The position numbers and the translations under genes are program-made. Positions 28,529 to 37,995 of a stretch of 64,000 nucleotides of DNA are shown in pieces. This stretch comes from Mucispirillum schaedleri (GTDB taxonomy: Bacteria; Chrysiogenota; Deferribacteres; Deferribacterales; Mucispirillaceae), in NCBI GenBank assembly GCA_949287985.1, contig CASEIN010000055.1:30442-94441 (forward strand), written 5' to 3'. Each line of letters opens with the position of its first letter. The first letter of the stretch is position 1. The notes under the pieces are model-generated. The model worked only from the letters and a program-made list of their open reading frames with translations. It was not told the DNA's origin and ran no database searches.

Positions 28529-29107
28529 TTATTTCACCATACCTGAAAAACCCATAAACGCAAGGGATAATATCCCTGCCATTATAAATACTATTGGCAT
28601 ACCCTTAAAATACTTTGGAACAGCAGAATATTCTATTCTTTCTCTTAAAAGTGAAAAAAGCACAAGGGCAAGCCCAAAGCCTGCTGCCGTTCCAAAACTA
28701 AATACAAGCATTTCTAAAAATGTATATTCATATTGAACATTTAATAAGGCAACACCTAAAACTGCACAGTTTGTTGTAATAAGTGGTAAATATATACCAA
28801 GACCAGCATAAAGCTGGGGCAGAGTCTTTTCTATTACCATTTCCACAAACTGAACTAATGCGGCTATTATTAAAATAAATACTATTGTCCGTAAATTTTC
28901 TAAATGAAGTGGAACTAATATAAATTTATCTATTATAAATGATACAGTAGATGAAATAGTCATTACAAAAGCAACAGATAAGCTCATACCTATGGCAGTT
29001 TCTGAACTTTTTGATACACCCATAAATGGGCATATTCCTAAAAACCTGCTTAAAACTATATTATTAACTAAAGCTGCACCAACAAACAGTAGTAAAAAAT
29101 GCTCCAT
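28529..29107 (-). CDS. rnfA: Rnf complex membrane subunit RnfA
   Basis: 192 residues with about six membrane helices. The FLGICPFMGVSK stretch near the N-terminus is characteristic of RnfA/NqrE. Its ATG overlaps the rnfE stop by one base. It forms the membrane core with RnfE. Confidence 0.95.
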   Translation of the reverse strand: MEHFLLLFVGAALVNNIVLSRFLGICPFMGVSKSSETAIGMSLSVAFVMTISSTVSFIIDKFILVPLHLENLRTIVFILIIAALVQFVEMVIEKTLPQLYAGLGIYLPLITTNCAVLGVALLNVQYEYTFLEMLVFSFGTAAGFGLALVLFSLLRERIEYSAVPKYFKGMPIVFIMAGILSLAFMGFSGMVK

Positions 29108-29706
29108 TAGTCACCACCTTTTATTTTATCATCTAAAAATTGTTTGCCGGCAAAAATAAAACCTAAAAATAAAAAAGCACCTGGTGGGAGTATGGCTATT
29201 AATAACGGATTATATGATGATAACATAACTGGCATATTAAAAAATGTTCCTGCCCCTGCTATTTCTCTTACACTGCCTAATATTAATAATGCAATAGTAA
29301 AACCAATCCCTACACTTAAGCCATCTAATAAAGAATAAAGTGGGTTATTTTTAGATGCAAATGATTCTGCCCTGCCTAATACAATACAGTTAACCACAAT
29401 TAAAGGTATAAAAATACCTAATACTTTATGCATGGAATATAAATTTGCTTTCATAAGCTGGTCTATAATCGTTACAAAACATGCAATTATTACAATATAT
29501 GACGGAATACGAACATTTTTAGGAATATATTTTGCCACTAGTGATATTACAAAATTAGAACCAGTAAGCACTGCTGTTGTTGCAAGCCCCATTCCTAATG
29601 CATTTGTGGCACTTGTAGTAACTGCTAAAGTTGGGCATAACCCAAGCATTTGTTTAAAAATTGCGTTATTATTATATAAACCATTAAGAATAATATTTTT
29701 AATCAT
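29107..29706 (-). CDS. rnfE: Rnf complex membrane subunit RnfE
   Basis: 199 residues, several membrane helices, with the family signature MLGLCPTLAVTTSATNALGMG. It overlaps rnfG by 8 nt and rnfA by 1 nt. It is homologous to NqrD and pairs with RnfA. Confidence 0.95.
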   Translation of the reverse strand: MIKNIILNGLYNNNAIFKQMLGLCPTLAVTTSATNALGMGLATTAVLTGSNFVISLVAKYIPKNVRIPSYIVIIACFVTIIDQLMKANLYSMHKVLGIFIPLIVVNCIVLGRAESFASKNNPLYSLLDGLSVGIGFTIALLILGSVREIAGAGTFFNMPVMLSSYNPLLIAILPPGAFLFLGFIFAGKQFLDDKIKGGD

Positions 29707-30253
29707 TTTGTAACCCTTTTGCTTTATTAACAGCTTCTAATGAATTTTGCACTGCTTTTGCAACTGCTCTTGGGCTTATAGTAGCACCACTAAACTGCTC
29801 TATATCTCCACCATCTTTTTTTACTGCTATTCTATCTTCCACTCTTTTACCTGTAAAAGAGTTTAAAAATGATTTATCCATTATTTTATCACCAAGCCCC
29901 GGAGTTTCGGAATGGTAAATTATTGCAACACCAGTAACAGCACCTTTTACATCTACCCCAGTAAGCACAGATATTGCCCCACCATAACCTGATGTTTCTA
30001 TTACATTTACTGCATAGCCTGTTATTTCATTATCTTTTTTACCAACGAAAACTTTTATACCATTATTTATTATAACATCTTTATCTGGCTCATTATTATG
30101 AAATGGTAGAACCGATTTTAATGCAGTTAGCACTTCCTGCCTTTCCTGATATGCTATTTTATCTTTAGTAGCATTGTGAGATAAAGCAAGCATTACTGCT
30201 GCTGTTACTGTAATCAATGTAATTGTTATAACAGATTTAAAATAGTTTTTCAT
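29699..30253 (-). CDS. rnfG: Rnf complex flavoprotein subunit RnfG
   Basis: 184 residues from the ATG at 30253, which has GGAG six bases upstream; a longer frame to 30304 is rejected because it lies inside rnfD. An N-terminal membrane helix leads to a periplasmic FMN-binding domain with the covalent FMN-threonine motif SGATIS. It overlaps rnfD by 17 nt. Confidence 0.94.
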   Translation of the reverse strand: MKNYFKSVITITLITVTAAVMLALSHNATKDKIAYQERQEVLTALKSVLPFHNNEPDKDVIINNGIKVFVGKKDNEITGYAVNVIETSGYGGAISVLTGVDVKGAVTGVAIIYHSETPGLGDKIMDKSFLNSFTGKRVEDRIAVKKDGGDIEQFSGATISPRAVAKAVQNSLEAVNKAKGLQND

Positions 30254-31217
30254 CTCTGTCTCCAAAAACATTTGGTCTAAAAAACTTATCAAGCATTGGA
30301 ACAAATGCGTTCATTATTAATATGGCAAAACCAACACCTTCAGGATAGCCACCATATACTCTTATAATTACCGTTAAAAACCCACAGCCTATTCCAAAAA
30401 TTATTTTTCCAACTGTAAACATGGGGCTTGTAGAATAATCTGTTGCCATAAAAAAAGCACCCAGTAGAAGCCCGCCACTAAAAACATGATGATATGCTGA
30501 TATTGTCATATTGCTGTCTATTTGGTTTAGTATAAATGTAAAAATAAAAACTGTGCCTATAAATGTTATAGGAATATGCCAGGATATAATCTGCTTATAA
30601 AGTAATAAAAGCCCACCAATTATTATTGCAATGGGAGAAATCTCTCCAATAGAACCACCTGCTGTAAACAGCATATAATTTATATCTATTGGAAAATGAC
30701 TGATATATCCATATGTAGAAATATCTGTTTTTGCATTGCCTAATATGGTTGCTCCACTTAATGCATCAATTGTAGTATAAACTGGTCTTTGAAATGATGT
30801 CATAAGTGCAGGAAATGATACAAGAAGCACCATTCTGCCAGTTAAAGCAGGGTTAAAGGGATTTTGCCCTATTCCACCAAAAACCATTTTACCTACTACT
30901 ATTGCAAAGAAAACACCAATTACTGCTGCCCATATAGGAAGTGCTGGTGGCAGTGTCATAGTAAACAGTAAGCCTGTAACAACAGCACTTAAATCTTTTA
31001 TACTGCTTTTTTTACCTTGAATAACACAAAATATATGTTCAAAAAGTAATGCTGCACTAATACAAATGCCATATAAAGTAAGCACGTATAACCCATAGTT
31101 TATAACAGATAAAACTACAGAAGGAATTAATGCTGCTATAACATAAAGCATAATTGTAGATGTGGTCATATGGCTTCTAATATGTGGTGCAAATGTTACA
31201 TTCATTAACTCTTTCAT
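30237..31217 (-). CDS. rnfD: Rnf complex membrane flavoprotein subunit RnfD
   Basis: 326 residues, about nine or ten membrane helices. The covalent FMN site LSGATILGN and the GIGQNPFNPALTGR motif typical of RnfD/NqrB are present. It starts 1 bp after the rnfC stop. Confidence 0.95.
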   Translation of the reverse strand: MKELMNVTFAPHIRSHMTTSTIMLYVIAALIPSVVLSVINYGLYVLTLYGICISAALLFEHIFCVIQGKKSSIKDLSAVVTGLLFTMTLPPALPIWAAVIGVFFAIVVGKMVFGGIGQNPFNPALTGRMVLLVSFPALMTSFQRPVYTTIDALSGATILGNAKTDISTYGYISHFPIDINYMLFTAGGSIGEISPIAIIIGGLLLLYKQIISWHIPITFIGTVFIFTFILNQIDSNMTISAYHHVFSGGLLLGAFFMATDYSTSPMFTVGKIIFGIGCGFLTVIIRVYGGYPEGVGFAILIMNAFVPMLDKFFRPNVFGDRDEKLF

Positions 31218-31218
31218 A

Positions 31219-32517
31219 TTACTTACTTTCCTTATGGGTAGATAAATAAATGGCAGCCCTTTTTTTACCTGCTTTTATAGTTTCTGCTAAAAGCCTTCTT
31301 GATGGGCAAATGTAAGAACAGCAGCCGCATTCAATACAGCTCATAATATTTTCATCAATATTTTTTGAAGTATTATTTATTAAAAAGTTTTGCTCTAAAT
31401 CTCTTGGCACAAGCCCCATAACACATACTTCGCTGCATTTTCCACACCTAATACATGCAAGTATTTCCTGTTTTTTTATTTTTTTAAGCAGCAGCACTCC
31501 ACCTGTTGTTTTAATAAGTGGTATTTGAAGTGAAGCAACAGAACCACCAGTCATGGGTCCACCAAATATAACTTTATAGCCTTTTTTATATTTATTACTG
31601 CTTCGTTCTAAAAACCTGTCAACTGGCACACCTAAAGGCATACGGTAATTGGCAGGGTTTTCCACATCACCAGAAATAGTAACCACCCTTTCATATAAAG
31701 GTTTTGAAAAAATAGCTGCTTCATATAAAGCATTAGCTGTTGCCACATTTTGTATTAGAACCCCAATATCTGCTGGCAGCCTGCCAGAAGGCACTACTCT
31801 GCCAAGTATGGAAAAAATAAGCTGTTTTTCGCCCCCTTGAGGGTATTTTACAGGAAGCCCAATAATATCTATACCATATTTTCCTGCTTTTTGTTTCAAT
31901 ATTGCAATACAGTCTTTTTTATTATTTTCAACAGCTATAATACAGGCAGATGCTTTCACCTGCTCTTTTATCATTAAAGCACCCTGTAAAATATTCTCTG
32001 GCTTTTCACGCATTAAAGCATGGTCGCACATTAAGTATGGTTCACACTCTGCCCCATTTATTATAACAGTATCAACAGGTTTATTTGGCTTTAATTTTAC
32101 ATGGGTAGGAAAGCCTGCCCCACCAAGCCCAACTATTCCTGCTTTTAATGCAACTTCTGCTAAATTTGAGCCACCATCAATTTTTTTATAATCACTATTT
32201 ATACCGTCTGCTGTAATAATACAGCCTTGAATCTGCCCTATTGCTGGGTGAAAAACTGATGATATATCTTTAACTTTTCCAGAAACTGGACTATGAATGT
32301 TAGATGACAGCCCCTTGCCACATTCTGCTATTAAAGAGCCTTTTTCAACATAATCCCCTATTTGAACCACACTTACAGCAGGAGAGCCAATGTGTTGAAT
32401 AAAGGGGATAAAAAACTCGTCCCCTTTTAATATTTGAAAATCATTTACCATGGATACATCTGCAATTTTATGACCTGCAGGGTGTATCCCACCTTTTAAT
32501 CCAAACTGACCAAGCAT
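31219..32517 (-). CDS. rnfC: Rnf complex NADH-binding subunit RnfC
   Basis: 432 residues. A flavin/NADH-binding SLBB-type region (GLGGAGFPTHVKL) is followed by two ferredoxin motifs CIRCGKCSEVC and CIECGCCSYICPSRR. This is the shorter RnfC form without a long C-terminal repeat extension. It is first in the rnfCDGEAB order usual for anaerobes, and its ATG overlaps the comEB stop by one base. Confidence 0.95.
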   Translation of the reverse strand: MLGQFGLKGGIHPAGHKIADVSMVNDFQILKGDEFFIPFIQHIGSPAVSVVQIGDYVEKGSLIAECGKGLSSNIHSPVSGKVKDISSVFHPAIGQIQGCIITADGINSDYKKIDGGSNLAEVALKAGIVGLGGAGFPTHVKLKPNKPVDTVIINGAECEPYLMCDHALMREKPENILQGALMIKEQVKASACIIAVENNKKDCIAILKQKAGKYGIDIIGLPVKYPQGGEKQLIFSILGRVVPSGRLPADIGVLIQNVATANALYEAAIFSKPLYERVVTISGDVENPANYRMPLGVPVDRFLERSSNKYKKGYKVIFGGPMTGGSVASLQIPLIKTTGGVLLLKKIKKQEILACIRCGKCSEVCVMGLVPRDLEQNFLINNTSKNIDENIMSCIECGCCSYICPSRRLLAETIKAGKKRAAIYLSTHKESK

Positions 32518-32969
32518 TAGTTTTCTTTCTTATATTGTAACACTCTTATATCTGTGTCTTTTAATAACTCATCTGCTAATGGGTCATTATAATATTCATC
32601 ATACACTATTCTTGATATTTTAGCATTAATAATCATTTTAGTGCATATGGAGCAAGGTTTTGTAGTGCAGTATATTGTTGCGCCTTCTGTAGAAACCCCA
32701 TGGAGTGCTGCTTGAATTATAGCATTTTGCTCCCCATGAAGCCCGCGGCACAACTCATGACGCTCCCCACTGGGAACGTTTAATTTCTGCCTAAGACAAC
32801 CTGTAACTTCGCAGTGGGTAACACCACTTGGTGCTCCATTATACCCTGTTGCAATAATACGGGTATCCTTTACAAGAACTGCTCCAACATGGCGGCGAAG
32901 GCATGTAGAACGCTTAGCCGCCAGCTTTGTCATTTCCATGAAATATTCGTCCCAGCTGGGTCTTTTCAT
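32517..32969 (-). CDS. Deoxycytidylate deaminase (ComEB-like)
   Basis: 150 residues from the ATG at 32969, one base after the glyA stop and behind AAGGAAGG; a longer frame to 33008 lies in glyA and is rejected. The zinc motifs are GLHGEQNAI (HGE-type) and [11 protein letters not shown] (PCxxC). Converts dCMP to dUMP for thymidylate synthesis. The [13 protein letters not shown] start is typical. Next to glyA it fits one-carbon/thymidylate metabolism. Confidence 0.92.
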   Translation of the reverse strand: MKRPSWDEYFMEMTKLAAKRSTCLRRHVGAVLVKDTRIIATGYNGAPSGVTHCEVTGCLRQKLNVPSGERHELCRGLHGEQNAIIQAALHGVSTEGATIYCTTKPCSICTKMIINAKISRIVYDEYYNDPLADELLKDTDIRVLQYKKEN

Positions 32970-32970
32970 T

Positions 32971-34236
32971 TTAATATAACCTTCCTTTATATAAAGGGAA
33001 AGCTGCACATAATTCTTTAACTTTACCTTTTATTTCTGCAATCTTATTATCATCATTAATGTTTTCAAAAACATCTGCAATAAAATTACCAATTAATTCC
33101 ATTTCTTTTTCTTTCATACCTCTTGTTGTAACAGCTGGAGCACCAATACGGATACCACTTGTAACAAATGGAGATAATGTTTCAAAAGGAATAGTATTTT
33201 TATTTGTAGTAATATTTGCTTTATCTAAAGCATGCTGGCAGTCTTTACCAGTTAAGCCTTTAGACTGAACATCTATTAATACAAGGTGATTATCAGTGCC
33301 ACCAGAAACTATTCTAAAACCTCTTGCTTTAATTGTTTCTGCAAGCTGTTTTGCATTTTTTACTATTTGAGTTTGGTATGCTTTAAATTCATCACTTAAT
33401 GCTTCTTTTAACGCCACTGCTTTACCTGCAATAACATGCATTAATGGTCCACCCTGCATACCTGGGAATACCTGCGAGTTAATAGCTTTTTCATACTGAG
33501 CTTTGGCAAGTATCATACCACCTCTTGGACCTCTTAAAGTTTTATGAGTTGTAGTAGTAACAATATCAGCATATGGAACTGGGTTTTGATGAACTCCTGC
33601 TGCTACAAGCCCTGCAATATGAGCCATATCCACCATTAATACTGCACCTACAATATCTGCAATTTTTCTAAACTGAGCAAAATCAATAGCTCTAGGATAT
33701 GCACTTGCACCTGCAATAATTAACTTTGGTTTATTTTCAACAGCTAATTTTTCTACTTCATCATAATCTATTGTTTCTGTATCTTTTGTAACACCGTATG
33801 GGATTACATTAAAGAATTTACCAGAAAAATTTACTGGGCTGCCGTGAGTTAAATGGCCACCGTGAGATAAATTCATACCTAAAATAGTATCACCACTTTG
33901 TAATACTGAAAAATAAGCACCAAAATTTGCCTGACTGCCAGAATGAGGTTGAACGTTAACATATTCTGCACCAAACAATTTTTTTGCTCTGTCAATAGCA
34001 AGCTGTTCTGCAATATCTACAAACTCACAGCCACCATAATAACGTTTTGCAGGGTAACCCTCTGCATATTTGTTTGTTAATACAGACCCAACAGCTTCTA
34101 AAACAGCTGGGCTTACAAAGTTTTCACTGGCAATAAGCTCAATGTGTTCTTCCTGACGGTTTGCCTCTTTCATAAGGGCATCATAGACTTCTGGGTCAAA
34201 TTGTTTTACGTGTTCGTAAAGGCTCATTTTTTTCAT
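32971..34236 (-). CDS. glyA: Serine hydroxymethyltransferase
   Basis: 421 residues. PLP enzyme producing glycine and methylene-THF from serine. The PLP lysine is in [15 protein letters not shown], and [11 protein letters not shown] and [14 protein letters not shown] are family hallmarks. Two start codons are possible: ATG 34236 has AAGGAG only 2 bases away, ATG 34227 has it 11 bases away. The first is kept, with a three-residue uncertainty. Confidence 0.97.
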   Translation of the reverse strand: MKKMSLYEHVKQFDPEVYDALMKEANRQEEHIELIASENFVSPAVLEAVGSVLTNKYAEGYPAKRYYGGCEFVDIAEQLAIDRAKKLFGAEYVNVQPHSGSQANFGAYFSVLQSGDTILGMNLSHGGHLTHGSPVNFSGKFFNVIPYGVTKDTETIDYDEVEKLAVENKPKLIIAGASAYPRAIDFAQFRKIADIVGAVLMVDMAHIAGLVAAGVHQNPVPYADIVTTTTHKTLRGPRGGMILAKAQYEKAINSQVFPGMQGGPLMHVIAGKAVALKEALSDEFKAYQTQIVKNAKQLAETIKARGFRIVSGGTDNHLVLIDVQSKGLTGKDCQHALDKANITTNKNTIPFETLSPFVTSGIRIGAPAVTTRGMKEKEMELIGNFIADVFENINDDNKIAEIKGKVKELCAAFPLYKGRLY

Positions 34237-34263
34237 AACTCCTTAAAGTTGAATTAATATATA

Positions 34264-34695
34264 TTAGTCTAAATCTAACTTACATACTCTGCGTTCATGT
34301 CTGCCGCCTTCAAAACTTTCTGAAAGCCAAACATTAATCATCTCTTTTGCCAAAGGCAGTGCCACAATATTTGCTCCCATTGCAAGCACATTAGCATTAT
34401 TATGCTGACGGCTTAAACGAGTGCTGTATATATCAGAACAAAGGGCAGCCCTTATTCCTTTATGCCTGTTAGCTGCTATTGAAATACCAATACCTGTGCC
34501 ACAAATAAATATGCCGCGTTCAGCATCGCCACTTATAATTTTTTTAGCTGCCACATCTGCAAAATCAGGATAATCAACAGAATCTTTAGAATTAGTGCCA
34601 CAATCTATTACATTATGACCTAACGATGCCAAATACTCTTTAATACTTTCTTTTAAATCATAACCTGCATGGTCTGATACAACAACAATATTCAT
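34264..34695 (-). CDS. rpiB: Ribose-5-phosphate isomerase B
   Basis: 143 residues. Interconverts ribose 5-phosphate and ribulose 5-phosphate. DHAGYDLK at the N-terminus and the catalytic loop FICGTGIGISIAANRHKGIR are present. GAGGTTTAC precedes the ATG. The rpiB-glyA pairing is common in bacteria. Confidence 0.95.
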   Translation of the reverse strand: MNIVVVSDHAGYDLKESIKEYLASLGHNVIDCGTNSKDSVDYPDFADVAAKKIISGDAERGIFICGTGIGISIAANRHKGIRAALCSDIYSTRLSRQHNNANVLAMGANIVALPLAKEMINVWLSESFEGGRHERRVCKLDLD

Positions 34696-34713
34696 GTAAA
34701 CCTCGGATATATA

Positions 34714-35487
34714 CTAGGCTTCTACGCTTTCATATACTTCGTTTATAAGTTTATAATCTCTTATAATATTATCATCATCTATTGTAAAGGAAAAACCGTT
34801 AAACAAAATATTTCCTTTTGTCTCCACTTTAAACCTGTGCGGCATATTAGTAACAAAACGGTCAATTATACTTTCTTTTTCCATACCAAGTATGCTATCA
34901 ACTGCTCCACACATACCTGCATCTGTTAAGTATAATGTGTTATCCATTAATCTTAAATCATTTGTCTGCACATGAGTATGTGTGCCTGTTACCACATGGG
35001 CTCTATTTTTTGCATAATTGCCAAAAGCTATTTTTTCACTGGTTGCTTCCCCATGAAAATCTACAATAATAAAACAGTCTTTATCTAAACTTTCATAAAT
35101 ATTATCAAAACTTTCAAAAGGGCAGTTGCTCATATTCATAAAAACCCTGCCTAAAAGGTTTATAACACATATTTTTCTACCACAAGCATTAAATATTTTA
35201 TAACCTTGCCCACAAGCCTTTGAGCTTATATTTGCAGGGCGAATAAACATATCCCACTTATCAATACACATTTCTACTTCTTTTTTATCCCAAACATGAT
35301 TACCTGCTGTCATAGCATGGATTTGCATACTTTTCAAGTCATTATAAACTTTGTCTGTAATACCAAAACCAGCAGCAGAATTTTCCACATTTGCCACTAT
35401 GAAATCATATTTATTGTTTTCTAAATGCAGCCTAAGAGCTTTCCTGCCACTTCTGCCTACAATATCCCCAATAAATAAAAACTTCAT
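34714..35487 (-). CDS. ymdB: YmdB family metallophosphoesterase
   Basis: 257 residues. Begins with FIGDIVGRSGRKALR, and carries NVENSAAGFG, GNHVWDKKE and GTHTHVQTND, the metal-binding signatures of the YmdB/DR1281 family. Bacillus YmdB hydrolyses 2',3'-cyclic nucleotides and influences RNA turnover and biofilm decisions. It follows an exoribonuclease gene directly, consistent with an RNA-related role. Confidence 0.9.
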   Translation of the reverse strand: MKFLFIGDIVGRSGRKALRLHLENNKYDFIVANVENSAAGFGITDKVYNDLKSMQIHAMTAGNHVWDKKEVEMCIDKWDMFIRPANISSKACGQGYKIFNACGRKICVINLLGRVFMNMSNCPFESFDNIYESLDKDCFIIVDFHGEATSEKIAFGNYAKNRAHVVTGTHTHVQTNDLRLMDNTLYLTDAGMCGAVDSILGMEKESIIDRFVTNMPHRFKVETKGNILFNGFSFTIDDDNIIRDYKLINEVYESVEA

Positions 35488-36423
35488 CTATTCCTCAGGT
35501 ATAAGACCATGATTATAAAACTGACGCTCCAGTATCCTGTCATACTGGCTCCAACCGCCTTCTATTACATTTTCTTTTTCAAAGGCATTATTAAATGCAT
35601 TAATTTTTGCATCAATGTTATCTACATAGTGTAATATAAATGCTTCTTTTGTTTTAGGGCGTTTTGGTGAGCCGTATTCTAATAAACCATGATGGCTTGC
35701 TATTAAATGAAGCAGTAAATCTCTTGCTTTTTTAGGAAAATCAGGAATTGAAGCAATATATTTATCCACAATATTCATACCCATAATTAAATGACCTAAA
35801 AGTTTGCCTTCATCTGTATATTCAAATGAATTTTCTAAATCTATTTCCTGAGTTTTACCGATATCATGGAATAATGCACCCATAACGGTTAGTTCTTTAT
35901 TGCAGACATCTTTTCCGTAAAAATCACATATTAAAGCAGAAAGTTTTACCATAGATAGAGTATGTTCTAAAAGCCCATTAATATATGCATGGTGAACACT
36001 TTTAGCAGCAGGGCTTTTTACAAATATATTATATACATCTTTATCTGCATAAAAAGCATTACAAAGGTTTTTAAAATATGAGCTTTTAATATGTTTTTGA
36101 AGAACAGATTTTAATTCATCTTCCATAGCTTTTGCATCTTTATCAGACTTTGGTAAAAATTCATTTGTATCTTCACCTTCAAGCAAAGTCATATCACTTA
36201 CTTTTAATTGAGTTACACCATTATACTGCTGCAATGCTCCTGTTACTTCCACAATCTGACTTCTTTCTGGGCTAAAGGAAAGCTTATTGCTGTCAAACAT
36301 TATAGCATTCATACTTGCCCCATCTGTATCTGTTAAAGTCATACGAATGAAAGGTCTGTTATCTTTTGTAGTATTTGTTACAATACTAAAAATCATATAT
36401 TTCTTTTTAACACCTAAATCCAT
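35488..36423 (-). CDS. YhaM-like 3'-5' exoribonuclease (OB + HD domains)
   Basis: 311 residues. An N-terminal OB-fold (about 1-90) is followed by an HD domain with HTLSMVKLS, FHDIGKTQEI and IASHHGLLEYGSPKRP. Bacillus YhaM has this arrangement and degrades RNA from the 3' end. GGGAG precedes the ATG. The stop abuts ymdB with no gap. Confidence 0.88.
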   Translation of the reverse strand: MDLGVKKKYMIFSIVTNTTKDNRPFIRMTLTDTDGASMNAIMFDSNKLSFSPERSQIVEVTGALQQYNGVTQLKVSDMTLLEGEDTNEFLPKSDKDAKAMEDELKSVLQKHIKSSYFKNLCNAFYADKDVYNIFVKSPAAKSVHHAYINGLLEHTLSMVKLSALICDFYGKDVCNKELTVMGALFHDIGKTQEIDLENSFEYTDEGKLLGHLIMGMNIVDKYIASIPDFPKKARDLLLHLIASHHGLLEYGSPKRPKTKEAFILHYVDNIDAKINAFNNAFEKENVIEGGWSQYDRILERQFYNHGLIPEE

Positions 36424-36435
36424 TACTGCTCCCTT

Positions 36436-36708
36436 TTATAAAACAAAATCATCAACATTTTCTGATTCATCTACAATAATATCATGAATAGATAAACCTT
36501 CCTGCTGAAGCGATTTCATTACCTGTAATGTGGTTTCATACATAGAATTTGTAGTAAAAACAGCACAATTACATTTTTCTTTATCTAATGTTCGTATAAG
36601 CCCTAAACCACCATAAGAATCAATGATAGAATTAACAATAACAATATCTTCCTTACTACATGAAAACCGTATTCTAACAGTATATATGCTATTGTTCACT
36701 TTCATCAT
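36436..36708 (-). CDS. DUF4911-like small protein
   Basis: About 91 residues. The pattern of an N-terminal strand, then IVNSIIDSYGGLGLIRTLD, then a hydrophobic strand around CAVFTTNSMYETT resembles DUF4911, a family of unknown function. Start codons at 36708 and 36705 are adjacent; an upstream TTG at 36714 is less likely. It overlaps the preceding small gene by about 20 nt and precedes the exoribonuclease gene by 12 bp. Confidence 0.6.
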   Translation of the reverse strand: MMKVNNSIYTVRIRFSCSKEDIVIVNSIIDSYGGLGLIRTLDKEKCNCAVFTTNSMYETTLQVMKSLQQEGLSIHDIIVDESENVDDFVL

Positions 36709-37090
36709 ACCCAAAGTTCATAAGTATCACATCTACATTTTTAAGTTTTTCTATAAGTGGTAAAATATCATAATGTTTTGAATTTTCCATGTATATTTTT
36801 GTAAATTTTAAGTTTTCCACCATCTCTATAAATATTTCTGGAGAGTTTAAAATTTGGCTAAAATCTAATAAAAATATACCTTTTTCAAAAAATATATTAT
36901 CCTTTTTTAAATAAACTTTATTGTCAAACGAAATGCCTTCTAGTGAAGAAGAAATCATTCCATGTGAGAAAAAATCTATTCTGCATGAACCACCACGTGG
37001 TCGTTTATTTAAAAAGTCATAATCTATTATAGCAGGTGAATAATCTACCTGACCATAATCAATATATAAAATATTATTATTTACTGTCAT
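36689..37090 (-). CDS. Hypothetical protein between nusB and the DUF4911 gene
   Basis: 133 residues, not recognised. Predicted soluble, with alternating strands and helices (ILYIDYGQVDYSPAIIDYDF near the start, LKNVDVILMNFGYDESEQ at the end), and no signal peptide or catalytic motif that I can name. It overlaps nusB by 14 nt and the next gene by about 20 nt, so it is translated within the nusB operon and is probably a real gene. Confidence 0.6.
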   Translation of the reverse strand: MTVNNNILYIDYGQVDYSPAIIDYDFLNKRPRGGSCRIDFFSHGMISSSLEGISFDNKVYLKKDNIFFEKGIFLLDFSQILNSPEIFIEMVENLKFTKIYMENSKHYDILPLIEKLKNVDVILMNFGYDESEQ

Positions 37091-37511
37091 GAGCCATCTC
37101 TAATGAAAATTTATTCTTTACATTTTCTAGTATTCCATTAACAAATGATGCAGATTTTTCATCGCCATAATGTTTTGCCAGTGTAACATAATCATCTATT
37201 ACAGCATAATATGGTGCATCACCTTCAAAAAGTTCTGAAATACCAAGCCTTAAAATACATCTTTCAATTATACCTATTCTATCTATAGTCCAGTTTTTAG
37301 ATATAAATTCCGATATAATATTTTCATCTTTTTCTTTATTTTTATATGCTCTATCAAAAAGTTTATCTGCAAAATCTAAAATCTCTGGTAACTCTTTTTG
37401 ATATTCTATTCTAAAAGCATCTTTTGTTTCTTCTGCTGTATTTTCTGCTACTGTTGCACTGTAAAGCATTTGAACAGCATAATCGCGCCCTTTGGTTCTT
37501 TTTCTAACCAT
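37077..37511 (-). CDS. nusB: Transcription antitermination factor NusB
   Basis: 144 residues, all-helical. RKRTKGRDYAVQMLYS at the start and VIDDYVTLAKHYGDEKSASFVNGILENV at the end match NusB. With NusE it binds boxA RNA in rRNA antitermination. It follows ribH by 2 bp, the widespread ribH-nusB arrangement. Confidence 0.95.
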   Translation of the reverse strand: MVRKRTKGRDYAVQMLYSATVAENTAEETKDAFRIEYQKELPEILDFADKLFDRAYKNKEKDENIISEFISKNWTIDRIGIIERCILRLGISELFEGDAPYYAVIDDYVTLAKHYGDEKSASFVNGILENVKNKFSLEMAHDSK

Positions 37512-37513
37512 GT

Positions 37514-37978
37514 TTATTTTATTCCTTTATAAAGGTTTATCATTTCAAGGGTAGCCATAGCAGCATCACTGCCTTTATTACCAGCTTTAGTACCAGCACG
37601 TTCAACAGCCTGTTCAATAGTATCAGTAGTTAAAACACCAAAAATTACAGGTATATTATATTTCATAGAAACTGAAGCAACACCTTTTGAAACTTCTGCT
37701 GCCACATAATCAAAATGAGGTGTAGAACCTCTTATTACAGCACCTAATGTAATAACTGCATCATACTTTCCTTTTTCAGCAATTTTATTACAAACTGCAG
37801 GGATTTCAAAAGCACCCGGCACTCTATATACATCTATATCTTTAGTATCTACATTATGACGCACTAATGTGTCTTCTGCACCACCTATTAATTCTTTTGT
37901 AATAAACTCATTAAATCTTGAAGCTACTATTGCTATTTTAGCTCCTTTCCCATCAAAATTGCCCTCAAAAATATTCAT
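37514..37978 (-). CDS. ribH: 6,7-dimethyl-8-ribityllumazine synthase
   Basis: 154 residues from the ATG at 37978, which has GAGG six bases upstream; an in-frame TTG two codons earlier is part of that leader. Catalyses the penultimate riboflavin step. [38 protein letters not shown] and [10 protein letters not shown] are diagnostic. Confidence 0.96.
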   Translation of the reverse strand: MNIFEGNFDGKGAKIAIVASRFNEFITKELIGGAEDTLVRHNVDTKDIDVYRVPGAFEIPAVCNKIAEKGKYDAVITLGAVIRGSTPHFDYVAAEVSKGVASVSMKYNIPVIFGVLTTDTIEQAVERAGTKAGNKGSDAAMATLEMINLYKGIK

Positions 37979-37995
37979 TTGCAACCTCTTTATTT

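Noticed and set aside
30254..30304. Longer RnfG start inside rnfD
   Set aside because: The ATG at 30253 has a good GGAG site and gives the normal membrane-helix start.
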